Shown piece after piece: positions 25,299 through 33,918 of a DNA stretch of 64,000 bases. The translations under genes and the position numbers were made by a program. The notes beneath the pieces were generated by a model. It saw only the letters and a list, made by a program, of their open reading frames with translations, searched no databases and had not been told where the DNA came from. Position 1 is the first letter of the stretch, and every line of letters starts with the position of its first letter. Source of the DNA: a virus; the IMG/VR virus record IMGVR_UViG_3300021511_000003, positions 62,001-126,000 of that record, one strand, 5' to 3'.

Positions 25299-26198
25299 TT
25301 ATCCTCTTTTGAAAATAGTCTTTGCTATTTCAAGAATCCTATTAAAATCTCTTTCATTATATTTGTAAAGATATGTAGATACTACATTACTTCCTTTAAT
25401 ATCCGATGTTGCTATAGTTGCTATAAATCTTGAACAATCTTCTAATGCTGGTAAAAAATTAAAACCAAATTGTCTTAGTATTCTTGCTGTAAATTGATGT
25501 TTATTTAGATTTGGCATAACTCCAATTTCAGATAAGGATGCTATAAAATCATTTATATTTTTAAAATCATATTTCTTTAACTTATCAACTACTGGTCTAT
25601 ATTCAAAAGCAGCAGCTGCGGCAGCTCGTTTATATGCTTTAACATTACTCATTCCAAAAAATGAAGATAATATATATAGATTAGTTAAAAATTTTAACTT
25701 ATTTATTTCAGATGAAAAACTTCCTAAAAGTCCATACTCTTTTCCAAACATTCTCAAAAGAATACTAACAAAATAATTTGAGATTGGTGATGAATATTTA
25801 TCTGTTATTTTAAACTTACCTGTAATTAATTCTGAAAAAACAATTGAATATACCATAAGTGCATATAAATTTTGTGGGCCAGGTTTTGTTGATAATACAT
25901 CATCAATACCAAATGGACTTAGATTTATTAATTGCTCATTAGTTGATTTATTAAATGAAACAGGTAAACTATATGTAGGATATACAATAATATTTAGTTG
26001 TTTTCTTTCTTTAATATTAGAAATAAAATTAAACACACCATCTTTTGTATAATGGTTTATTCTACTTTTCATCAATTCAAGAACAACGAATACTTTACGA
26101 GGACCGTTTTCAATTCTCATATTCTTTATTTTAGATGATGGAAGTTTTAATATATTATCCACCCCTTTTAGAAGATCAAACTTTTCTTTAACAATCAT
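25299..26198 (-). CDS. Hypothetical protein, 299 aa, tail module
   Basis: Alpha/beta protein with no recognised motif; it has an Ala-rich helix (KAYKRAAAAAAFEYRP) near residue 190. Five bases separate it from the M48 gene downstream. A structural or assembly role is inferred from position only. Confidence 0.7.
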   Translation of the reverse strand: MIVKEKFDLLKGVDNILKLPSSKIKNMRIENGPRKVFVVLELMKSRINHYTKDGVFNFISNIKERKQLNIIVYPTYSLPVSFNKSTNEQLINLSPFGIDDVLSTKPGPQNLYALMVYSIVFSELITGKFKITDKYSSPISNYFVSILLRMFGKEYGLLGSFSSEINKLKFLTNLYILSSFFGMSNVKAYKRAAAAAAFEYRPVVDKLKKYDFKNINDFIASLSEIGVMPNLNKHQFTARILRQFGFNFLPALEDCSRFIATIATSDIKGSNVVSTYLYKYNERDFNRILEIAKTIFKRG

Positions 26199-26210
26199 AT
26201 TTTTATCCTA

Positions 26211-26603
26211 TTACCAATTAACCTCTATTAGGTCATCTGTTTTTTGAATTGGGAATCTATCTTTTAACATTTCAACAACAGCAGAAAAAGATGGAACAAT
26301 AACTGTATGAAGGTCAAAATCTTCGAGGGATGGAACTGTATTTACATACATGATCATATGTGCTAATGATACTGTCCCATATTCATCAAAACTTAAATAA
26401 TCAGGTCTCATTAAATATTGACGTTCAAATAGGCGTTGTTCTGAGTGTTTAAGAAGAAAATACAAATTTTTATCAATAGTTTCGAGAGTAGGTGAAGGAA
26501 ATGTAAATAAGTGATTTGCAGTTTTATACCTATTACCGGCAAAATTAATATCAATTGATATACGAGATCGTTGTCTACTTTCTTGATCAATTGTAATAGC
26601 CAT
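26211..26603 (-). CDS. Putative baseplate wedge protein (gp53-like)
   Basis: 130 aa. The segment RPDYLSFDEYGTVSLAHMIMYVN resembles the block in T4 gp53-type wedge proteins (RPD.LS..LYG....W...LVN). It ends in a short domain that may be a degenerate LysM. Genes on both sides are of the tail module. Confidence 0.5.
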   Translation of the reverse strand: MAITIDQESRQRSRISIDINFAGNRYKTANHLFTFPSPTLETIDKNLYFLLKHSEQRLFERQYLMRPDYLSFDEYGTVSLAHMIMYVNTVPSLEDFDLHTVIVPSFSAVVEMLKDRFPIQKTDDLIEVNW

Positions 26604-26604
26604 A

Positions 26605-27204
26605 TTATTTGATCACCTTGAGATTTTCTTTTTTACTATCAATAAACAACTCAATAATTGATTTTGTTATATAAATAAAAATAGCAGCAGCTATAAACAT
26701 TATACCAGTGGCTGTTAAAATAGTCGATAAATAAAAAGTTGTAGTAAGGAAAAATTCTACAAGCCATGCAAGTCCTATAATATTTATTCCTTTACCAACC
26801 ATATCTTTTTTTGATAACTTTATCAATAGATCATCAATTTTTTGTAATGAACTTTGTGTTTTTTCTTTGATATCAGGATCTTTAGTATCATTGTTGATTT
26901 TTAATAAAGAGGCTCTTCCCAATACCAATGATTGTTTTATTTTTTCAGGACATTTTTTAATCTTTTGTTCAACTACTTTTTCACTGTCTTTATATTCTTT
27001 AGCAAACTTTCGTCTTGCAATAGGAAGTATTTCCGATATTGGTATATCTTTTAAAGAACCAAATACTCTATTAATAGCTAATATATTACCACTTTTTGAT
27101 TGTTTGACTATTTCGGAAGCCTTTGATTTAATTCCACCAAAATTTAATTCATGTAAAATATAGAAACTATTTAAATGCTCATTAATAATATCTAATCTTT
27201 TCAT
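26605..27204 (-). CDS. Membrane protein, 199 aa
   Basis: N-terminus MKRLDIINEHLNSFYILHE resembles the leader of 40517-40828 and 40864-41466. The middle is charged and helical, and the last 60 residues form two membrane spans (EFFLTTTFYLSTILTATGIMF and AAAIFIYITKSIIELF). It could be a virion protein inserted into the host membrane on entry; unproven. Confidence 0.68.
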   Translation of the reverse strand: MKRLDIINEHLNSFYILHELNFGGIKSKASEIVKQSKSGNILAINRVFGSLKDIPISEILPIARRKFAKEYKDSEKVVEQKIKKCPEKIKQSLVLGRASLLKINNDTKDPDIKEKTQSSLQKIDDLLIKLSKKDMVGKGINIIGLAWLVEFFLTTTFYLSTILTATGIMFIAAAIFIYITKSIIELFIDSKKENLKVIK

Positions 27205-27818
27205 TACTTATATACCTCCTCCGAAACATTTGGGTATTCATCTCGACTCCATGTACAATTTGATTCATTTGTTGCTAATCTTAAGTCAATTTTTTCAAGT
27301 TCATCTTCATCTAAATATTTTGAGTATTCATTTACAAAATACCTATAATCCCCTTTCACAAATCCGATTGGAATTGTAAGTTTGCCATTGTGGAATTTTT
27401 CATGCATACTCTTTATCAACGTAACATACCCAATCTTATTTTTAAAATGTAACTCAATAGCTTCTTGGCAAATTTCAAATGTACAAAACTCTTGGTTTTT
27501 ATCCATATGTTTATTTACCAAAGCTGATATTAATGAAAATAGTGATGGTAAATGATGATGAACTTCAATTGTTAAATCATGTATAGATTCATGAGTAATC
27601 ATACATTCATTAATCTGAAGAACATCAATGATATAATTCCTCCATAACTTATATTCAATACTTCGCCTTATCATCATCTCGCAGTTTTTAATGAATTTCT
27701 TATATGATGATTCGTTTTCAAAATTGTTAATTCTTAGAGAAAGTCTAAATGGATAATTATCACTATAAAGTTCTAAATTTTCTATATTCGAATCTACATT
27801 AACATTTTCTGTATCCAT
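27204..27818 (-). CDS. Hypothetical protein, 204 aa
   Basis: ATG 27818 is chosen: AAGGATT precedes it and it starts right after the upstream stop. The longer frame reading back to 27983 only overlaps the 328-aa gene. Product begins MDTENVNVDSNIENLELYSD. Contains HESIHDLTIEVHHHLP. No family recognised. Confidence 0.72.
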   Translation of the reverse strand: MDTENVNVDSNIENLELYSDNYPFRLSLRINNFENESSYKKFIKNCEMMIRRSIEYKLWRNYIIDVLQINECMITHESIHDLTIEVHHHLPSLFSLISALVNKHMDKNQEFCTFEICQEAIELHFKNKIGYVTLIKSMHEKFHNGKLTIPIGFVKGDYRYFVNEYSKYLDEDELEKIDLRLATNESNCTWSRDEYPNVSEEVYK

Positions 27819-27822
27819 AATT

Positions 27823-28809
27823 TTAATCCTTATTTTGAAATATTTTACGTATTGTGGTACTTTTCTTTCTGAAAAATGGACCAGTTGAACGTGCTGCATC
27901 TTCAAGATCTTTATATGCTTGATTATGCTCCTTTCCAAGTGATGAAAATATGAATGTGTAAGGAATTGTCGAACACACACCATTAAACTCTTTCATACAA
28001 AATGTTACCTGTTTATTTACATCATCTGTCATGATTATTGATGCCCAACCAAGTTTTTGTAGTTTTTGAACTGCTTGTGGTGATGTGAAAATATCATCTT
28101 GTTCAAGATCTAACTGGGAAAAACAAACAAAAGCATTTTTACCAAATTGACTCGATGCCCATAAAACATCTTGTTTAACATCTCCACTAACAGATTTCCC
28201 TTTTAATCCAGGTAATTTTTTAAGGACTCGATGAATAACTCTTATGATAGTTCTACTAGCTTTAGTTGAAAGATAATCCATTTTCTTTAATTCTCTATCA
28301 CTCATTAAAAGACCAACCATACCTGTAGTTGATTTTACTTTAAACGGAACAACTTTAACACCAATAAGTTTTGCACCAACATTTGTTTCGACTTGTACAT
28401 ACGTTGGTTCTAACGAAACAGTATCGATTCTTGGCATTTCAAACTTTTTTATACTAGCTTGTTTTGATGCTTTATCAATACTATCTGCAGCTCCTTGTAC
28501 TATTTGTTGTTTAGTAGTTGATTGGACTTTAGATCCAGTAAATTGTTCTAATTTTATTTTCTTTCCAACTTTTTTCATTCTGGTAACGACATTATCGTTT
28601 TTCATTGCATAAGCTACAGCAGCAGCAACACCACCAGTAACAGCACCAGTAACTCCAGCTCTAACAATATTTGATAATGTTGAATTGATGAAATTCAATA
28701 CTTCATCAGTATTATTAACAATTATATATTTTTCGATTGCTTTAATTATACCAGGTAATAATGTCGGATTAACACTTTCCGAAGTTAACATGGGGTATAC
28801 TATAATCAT
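27823..28809 (-). CDS. Hypothetical protein, 328 aa
   Basis: Begins MIIVYPMLTSESVNPTLLPG. A Gly/Ala/Val-rich hydrophobic stretch near residues 50-70 (AGVTGAVTGGVAAAVAYAM) could be a membrane-active helix. The rest is alpha/beta. No family recognised; it sits between the tail module and the Cas4-like nuclease. Confidence 0.7.
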   Translation of the reverse strand: MIIVYPMLTSESVNPTLLPGIIKAIEKYIIVNNTDEVLNFINSTLSNIVRAGVTGAVTGGVAAAVAYAMKNDNVVTRMKKVGKKIKLEQFTGSKVQSTTKQQIVQGAADSIDKASKQASIKKFEMPRIDTVSLEPTYVQVETNVGAKLIGVKVVPFKVKSTTGMVGLLMSDRELKKMDYLSTKASRTIIRVIHRVLKKLPGLKGKSVSGDVKQDVLWASSQFGKNAFVCFSQLDLEQDDIFTSPQAVQKLQKLGWASIIMTDDVNKQVTFCMKEFNGVCSTIPYTFIFSSLGKEHNQAYKDLEDAARSTGPFFRKKSTTIRKIFQNKD

Positions 28810-28821
28810 TTTAAGTATCTC

Positions 28822-29811
28822 CTATAATAAAAATTTAACATCAGGAATCTTTTTATTTATTTCCTGTTTATTCTTTTTAATGACTTCCTTTTTTGTTATT
28901 GATTTCTTCTTTCTTTTATATGGCGGAATAATTTTATTGAAACCATCGTCTTCACAAAACTTTTTATATGGGCACCATTGACATTGTTTCTTAGTTGCTC
29001 CAATTGTTTCTGGAACAACATTTTCTTCAATAGCTGATAGTAGAATTGGTCCTCTCATTAAAAATGACTCAGCTAATGCCATATCAATTTTAACATCAAA
29101 TGCTCGAATTGTTTTTAAATCTCGTAAAATATAGATAATAGTAATATTATCAATTTCATATCCATATTCTTTAATCAAAATATAAGCATATATTATACCT
29201 TGAAACAAATGTTCTTTTATATAAACACCCTTAAATTTTGTTGGATCGATGCTCTTAATTTCATATATCACTTTACCCTTAACAGCATCAAGTCGCCCTT
29301 TAACTTTATATTTTTCACTTACAACACTTTTTTCAACTTCATCAAAGTTATAAAGATCTTGAAATATCTCATGAATAACATGTCCAATTTTTTGAATTAA
29401 ATATAAATAAGCAAATCTAAATTGAGATTTAATATCTGATTGATATCGTTTCCTTACATAATAGTTCTGCCTCATACAAACATATAATTCGCTTACAGAT
29501 ATATAAGGTCTTTCATAACTTTGACGAGTTTTATATTCTTCAACAAGTTTACTTCTCATCATTGATTCGAACTTTATTACATCAAATGATTTTGATTGAT
29601 TACCTTTATTTATATGAACAGTTGGTAAATCTTTAAAATCATCAATTGTTGCTTCTTCAAGCAATTTCTTTGTGTTTTGTGATGCTAATTCTTTTTTTGT
29701 AACTGTTTTTGTTTTGGTCTTTTCAGAAATAGGTGCATTATCGGCAATTTTCTTTATTTCTTGCTTATCTAAATAACGTACAAGATTCTCATATTCATTC
29801 GCTAGTGCCAT
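28822..29811 (-). CDS. Cas4-like PD-(D/E)XK exonuclease
   Basis: 329 aa. The nuclease core is seen as GHVIHEIFQDL (His), KGRLDAVKGKVIYEIKSI (Asp, then Glu-x-Lys) and the helix after it. Four Cys that would hold an iron-sulfur cluster are in ELYVCMRQNYY and QCQWCPYKKFC. This is the Cas4/AddB-type arrangement. No CRISPR array is present, so it is more likely a recombination or DNA-processing nuclease of the phage. The C-terminal tail is strongly basic. Confidence 0.82.
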   Translation of the reverse strand: MALANEYENLVRYLDKQEIKKIADNAPISEKTKTKTVTKKELASQNTKKLLEEATIDDFKDLPTVHINKGNQSKSFDVIKFESMMRSKLVEEYKTRQSYERPYISVSELYVCMRQNYYVRKRYQSDIKSQFRFAYLYLIQKIGHVIHEIFQDLYNFDEVEKSVVSEKYKVKGRLDAVKGKVIYEIKSIDPTKFKGVYIKEHLFQGIIYAYILIKEYGYEIDNITIIYILRDLKTIRAFDVKIDMALAESFLMRGPILLSAIEENVVPETIGATKKQCQWCPYKKFCEDDGFNKIIPPYKRKKKSITKKEVIKKNKQEINKKIPDVKFLL

Positions 29812-29835
29812 ACACTCTCACTTTCAGTTTATTTC

Positions 29836-30798
29836 TTATTTAGATTTTGCCATTTTTTTGGCAGCACTGGCTTTATATTTAACAATTTTTGTTCTATATG
29901 TATCAATCAATTTATCAAATTTAGCAACACATTTCTCTGGGTTTCTTGCGGTTCTACATCTTGATTTACCAGATTGTAATGTGGCAATACCTTTTTGTAA
30001 TGCAGATACCCAACATAGATCAGTACATGCTCTACCAACTTTACTCATATTTAAAATACCTGTTTTAAGTCCAGAACTTTTATGGCATTTTGTTTTTCTA
30101 CACGCTTCATAAGTAGCTTGTAACTGTTGACTAACTGCATTTAAGAAGCCTGAAAATTCAGACAACTCAGTCATAAGTTGTTCTGTATGAAGTTCTTCTA
30201 ATTTTGATGTAGAATCTTCATCTTTATCTTCTTCATCAGGTTCATCAGCTTCTGTATAAATAAGTTCATAAGCAGATTCAATTAAATTATCACGAAGAAT
30301 TTTATATGAATCTTCAATGATATTACCTTCCCATTCATTTAGTTTATCGAAACTTTTAGATTCAGAAACAACACGAGCAAGAAGAAGACTATCAACAGCA
30401 AGACTAAAAGCTTTGGTTCTGATTTGATTTTCAATTACTTCTGAAATATCAATATCCTTTGTTTCTTTAATCTTTATTTTTAATGCTTCTTTTATATTAG
30501 CTTTTGACTTTGGAGTTGACACAATTCTCTGTGCATTTTCTCGGGCTATAGTTGCTGATTTTTTTGCATTCTGAATAAGAATAGTTGAATTACTTTGCTC
30601 TTCAATAGTATTCGGGGTGTGATCAACAAGCTTTAGCATTTCAATGAACACTGACATAAGTGCCCCTTTAATTGCCATATATTCCTCTTTAACGAGAGGA
30701 CAACAACTTTCCATTGCAGAAATATCTTTTCCAAAGAAAACATAATCTAATGCATAGAAATTTTCTAATACTCTAATTTTAGACTCTTTTGATAACAT
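29836..30798 (-). CDS. Hypothetical protein with Cys-rich C-terminal domain
   Basis: 320 aa, helical, with an acidic middle (EADEPDEEDKDEDS). The last 110 residues hold regularly spaced Cys (CRKTKCHKSS, ACTDLCWV, CRTARNPEKC) and a basic tail. The ending NPEKCVAKFDKLIDTYRTKI resembles NPNKCKKQVLDAIKLDLKL in the 222-aa gene at 61490, so the two may share a domain. Function unknown. Confidence 0.72.
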   Translation of the reverse strand: MLSKESKIRVLENFYALDYVFFGKDISAMESCCPLVKEEYMAIKGALMSVFIEMLKLVDHTPNTIEEQSNSTILIQNAKKSATIARENAQRIVSTPKSKANIKEALKIKIKETKDIDISEVIENQIRTKAFSLAVDSLLLARVVSESKSFDKLNEWEGNIIEDSYKILRDNLIESAYELIYTEADEPDEEDKDEDSTSKLEELHTEQLMTELSEFSGFLNAVSQQLQATYEACRKTKCHKSSGLKTGILNMSKVGRACTDLCWVSALQKGIATLQSGKSRCRTARNPEKCVAKFDKLIDTYRTKIVKYKASAAKKMAKSK

Positions 30799-30817
30799 TT
30801 TATAACATCCTCCTTAA

Positions 30818-31105
30818 TTAATATGAAAACTCTGAGTTTTCATCCTCTAATACTTCCAACATAACTCTTCTTGAGTCATTAGGATAGTTTGTATTCTTAA
30901 TTGCTAAGCATAAAACTTTAAGAGCATCAATAGTACGCCCTCGTTTCCCTATAACTTTTCCACAATCTGACTGATCAACTCTAAGTTGAATAATAATTGC
31001 TTTAGTTGAAATGGACACTGATACTTCAACTACTTCTGGTTTATCAACAACAGCTTTTGTAGTACTTTCAATATAATTTTTTAATAATTGTGACATATCA
31101 CCCAT
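30818..31105 (-). CDS. KH-domain RNA-binding protein (KhpA-like)
   Basis: 95 aa. The type II KH signature GKVIGKRGRTIDALKVL (GxxG = GKRG) lies in the middle with the usual beta strand IIIQLRVDQSDCG before it, matching bacterial KhpA/YlqC. ATG 31105 has AAGGAG eight bases upstream. KhpA is a global RNA chaperone in bacteria; a phage copy could act on phage or host RNAs. A promoter element lies upstream. Confidence 0.85.
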   Translation of the reverse strand: MGDMSQLLKNYIESTTKAVVDKPEVVEVSVSISTKAIIIQLRVDQSDCGKVIGKRGRTIDALKVLCLAIKNTNYPNDSRRVMLEVLEDENSEFSY

Positions 31106-31153
31106 TTTCAATTCTCCTTTTCAGATATCTAGTAACGTATCTATTAATTTATT

Positions 31154-31165
31154 TTTTGTTCTAAA
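31154..31165 (-). promoter_or_regulatory. AACA-type phage promoter element (KH protein gene)
   Basis: Minus strand TTTAGAACAAAA, then AA at the predicted start. It lies 49 bases before the KH gene. Confidence 0.55.
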
Positions 31166-31189
31166 TCTACACCTTAATTAGTTTAGACC

Positions 31190-31675
31190 TCAACATATTT
31201 TGTTTGCCAAATTTCTAGTTGAACATTCATCGCTATGAGCGTATTTATAATGACATTTTTTACATACAGACCAAGCTAAATCTGGGTCTAAAGAATAAAA
31301 TGGTTCTAATTTTTGTGGACGTTCATGATGAACATAGTCTGCTTTTTTACCACAGTATTGACATTTGTAGTTATCACGTTCAAGAACAAATTGCCTGAAA
31401 GTTTGATATTCGCTTTGAGTATAGGTTTTATTATTTTCTATTAGAGGATCTATACCACGAGATCTAAACAATGGACATATTAATTTACATTCTTCACAGC
31501 AGTAAAAATTTGACTCTCCAATACCACTTGGTTTTTCAATAGCTTCTGTTCGTTTTGATATTTGACCATGACTTGGAGTAAACCAACCGTTTTGTTCTTT
31601 TGAGTTTGGACAATTATGGTTTTTGCAATGAACTTGAATTTCTTTTTCTTCAGGTTTATCTGGATTATATCTCAT
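31190..31675 (-). pseudogene. HNH endonuclease, C-terminal half (frameshifted gene)
   Basis: Carries the conserved end of the local HNH family: KEIQVHCKNHNCPNSKEQ, YCCEECK, then the nuclease YKCQYCGKKADYVHHERPQK, WSVCKKCHYKYAHSDEC. In complete relatives this is continuous with the preceding half. Reading upstream in this frame gives YLVFSKIEEMRYN, so a single-base shift in an A8 run (31703-31710) separates the halves. It could be broken, or rejoined by polymerase slippage. The start MRYN overlaps the upstream stop as ATGA. Confidence 0.75.
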
Positions 31676-32004
31676 TTCTTCAATCTTTGAAAATACAAGA
31701 TATTTTTTTTAATTTTAGATATAGTTAATTTGTTTGAATTACTTATTTTTTCTTTTGTTATGTTGTTATGATTTTTCCCATATAAAGGATGATTTTTTCC
31801 TGTCATATATTTTGAATGTTCTGGTCTTTTTTTATTCTTCCAAAAACCATCTTTCCCATATAAAGGGTGTTTTTCACCTGATCTATTTATACTCATTTGT
31901 TTTTTTATAAAAGGACAAGAATTATGACTTTTACTGCAACACCATTTATTCACCGTTTTAAAATAAAATTTTCCTTCTTGCCCACAACCATAACTACATA
32001 ACAT
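31672..32004 (-). pseudogene. HNH endonuclease, N-terminal half (frameshifted gene)
   Basis: Begins MLCSYGCGQEGKFYFKTVNKWCCSK (zinc knuckle) and carries two GKNHPLYGK-type NUMOD motifs, then stops after LYFQRLKK because of the frame shift in the A8 run. Follows the UvsX gene by three bases. Confidence 0.75.
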
Positions 32005-32007
32005 TAA

Positions 32008-33201
32008 TTAAACCTTTGGGTTATATTTATCAATAATTTCAGTTTGTATTGCTTCCTTTACTGTATCATCAAATACTTTTTTAAATTCCTCATCCGTTTT
32101 GTACACTTCTGGAGCATCTTTGGTTCTGAATTTCTTATCAGGTAATGTTACAAGAAAGTTCCATGCACCAGAATTTAATCTCTTGGTTGATTTTAAGAAA
32201 TTGTAATTTGTCCAAAAATTCGAGAAACCTGTTGTAAATGAACCAACTATTTCAATTTCAACGTTCGGCGGAAACAATTTATTCTTAACACATTTCAATT
32301 TACAAATAACACCTTCGAATCCATACTTATTTGAGTCTTCTGCTTTTCCTTCTGCAATTGCTGATTTTACTTTCATTTCAACTAACTGAAACGCATTGAA
32401 TTTTAAGACGGTTCCTCCGGGCATATCTTTTGAGGCACTCATAAACTTCAAATCTTTAGCTGGTGCAAACTGACCAATATTAAGAACATCTCTTAATTGA
32501 TTTATTGCAAGAAAACAAATATTATTTTGAGCGCACTTGGCTACGTACTTAGGGATAAGGATCGATAACAATCTTGCTTTATAACCGATTACACTATTTG
32601 GATCATCAGTTTCTCTTTCTTTTTGACTTAAAGTGTTTGCAATACTATCCCAAATTACAACAGATGGAGTTTCAGTAATTTTCTTTTCTTTCTTAAAAAC
32701 TGACAACCCCTCCAGAAATTTAAATACCTTTTCAATTGTTATATCTGTATAAGGTTTGATTTTTGGATATTTTACTCCAAGATTTGATAATCTAAGACTA
32801 GTTGTTGCTTCTTCTGAGTCAAGAAAACTTCCAAGGAGTTGCCCATTGTATTGCTTTTGACCTTCACCAAGTGTTTTAATAGCCAACATTGTTTTACCAC
32901 TACCTGGTTGTCCAACAATAATATTCAATCCACCAACTGCGAAACCTCCACCCAAGATTGCATCTACAACATCAATACCTGTAGAAATAACTTGTTTTAC
33001 TCCAATGTCGGATACGATATCGGTTTTATGTTCAAGAAATGAACTAAACTCATCATACAACTCTTTAGTCTTTACCTCATCTTCAGATATTTTACCAGAC
33101 CCCTTATCTACAATAGTTGAAACATCTTCATCCTTGAGTTTTACACTATCAAGAATTTCATCTGTTGTTTCATCCATAGTGATTTCTGTAATTTCATCCA
33201 T
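32008..33201 (-). CDS. uvsX: UvsX/RecA-family recombinase
   Basis: 397 aa. Walker A GQPGSGKT (near residue 95) after the usual TGIDVVDAILGGGFAVGG lead-in, Walker B-like PSVVIWDSI, and ICFLAINQLRD for loop L1. The DMPGG segment fits the L2 region. It would form filaments on single-stranded DNA and drive strand exchange in recombination-dependent replication. The first 60 residues are acidic and not conserved. Confidence 0.9.
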   Translation of the reverse strand: MDEITEITMDETTDEILDSVKLKDEDVSTIVDKGSGKISEDEVKTKELYDEFSSFLEHKTDIVSDIGVKQVISTGIDVVDAILGGGFAVGGLNIIVGQPGSGKTMLAIKTLGEGQKQYNGQLLGSFLDSEEATTSLRLSNLGVKYPKIKPYTDITIEKVFKFLEGLSVFKKEKKITETPSVVIWDSIANTLSQKERETDDPNSVIGYKARLLSILIPKYVAKCAQNNICFLAINQLRDVLNIGQFAPAKDLKFMSASKDMPGGTVLKFNAFQLVEMKVKSAIAEGKAEDSNKYGFEGVICKLKCVKNKLFPPNVEIEIVGSFTTGFSNFWTNYNFLKSTKRLNSGAWNFLVTLPDKKFRTKDAPEVYKTDEEFKKVFDDTVKEAIQTEIIDKYNPKV

Positions 33202-33215
33202 ATAAATATTCTCCT

Positions 33216-33662
33216 TTACATTGCATTTATTTTCCGTACTTCTTCTGCAATTTCATCTGTAGCTTGTTGACCTTCTTTAACAGATTTTGCCTTCAATGCT
33301 CTTGTTTTTTTGGTAAAATCTTCAACCTTATCAGCCATTTTTCTAATATCAATAAAGTCTTCTATATCAAGATTTCGATCCTTAATATCAATTTTACGAC
33401 GCAATTCAATTTCATCTTTAAGACTCTTCTGAATTTCTTTTCTCATTTCTAGTAAAGCTCTAAAAAATTCAGTTGCTGTTTTTACTTTTTCTTCGAAAAA
33501 TCTTACATATCTAGTATCAAGATTGTTTGGAATAAGTCTGTCAATCTTATCTTTTAGTTTTTCAATATCAGTAACCATATCCATAACAGCATTTCTATGT
33601 TTTTTAAATTCACTGAGTAATTCGGTAATTATTTCTTCATTTGTTTGTGTTTCATCAGACAT
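33216..33662 (-). CDS. Hypothetical coiled-coil protein, 148 aa
   Basis: ATG 33662 has AGAGGTG before it; the GTG three codons earlier falls inside that site. The product begins MSDETQTNEEIITELLSEFKK and is nearly all helical heptads with Lys and Glu. No family recognised. A recombination mediator role next to UvsX is only a guess from position. Confidence 0.72.
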   Translation of the reverse strand: MSDETQTNEEIITELLSEFKKHRNAVMDMVTDIEKLKDKIDRLIPNNLDTRYVRFFEEKVKTATEFFRALLEMRKEIQKSLKDEIELRRKIDIKDRNLDIEDFIDIRKMADKVEDFTKKTRALKAKSVKEGQQATDEIAEEVRKINAM

Positions 33663-33680
33663 AATAAACACCTCTTTTAT

Positions 33681-33694
33681 ATTTTGTTCTAATT
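33681..33694 (-). promoter_or_regulatory. AACA-type phage promoter element (coiled-coil/UvsX operon)
   Basis: Minus strand AATTAGAACAAAAT, then AA at the predicted start, about 20-30 bases before the 148-aa gene. It overlaps the stop of the Cys-rich gene. Confidence 0.55.
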
Positions 33695-33893
33695 ATTCCA
33701 TTAATATCTTCATTTTTCCTGTCTGATCTTCTCGAAGTCTTGTACCATCTGTTATAATTTTACCATTTTTAACATAGGAGCAATTGAATCCCATTGGGCG
33801 GTCTTTTTTAGCACCCCAACATTCATGATTAGTATTGTGAGGACAATTATTACTATATGGGCAAACAACTCCAGCTTCTAAAATTAACGACAT
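33693..33893 (-). CDS. Small Cys-rich protein next to the reductase
   Basis: 66 aa from ATG 33893, after GAGGAG. Cys residues in VVCPYSNNCPHNTNHECWG and MGFNCSYV could bind zinc or an iron-sulfur cluster. It follows the ribonucleotide reductase gene with a short gap and might serve as its redox partner, but this is inference; no thioredoxin CxxC fold is visible. Confidence 0.6.
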   Translation of the reverse strand: MSLILEAGVVCPYSNNCPHNTNHECWGAKKDRPMGFNCSYVKNGKIITDGTRLREDQTGKMKILME

Positions 33894-33918
33894 GATATCT
33901 CCTCTTTTGATATAATAT

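Noticed and set aside
27819-27983. N-terminal extension of the 204-aa gene
   Set aside because: It overlaps the end of the 328-aa gene in another frame, and the ATG at 27818 has its own ribosome site.
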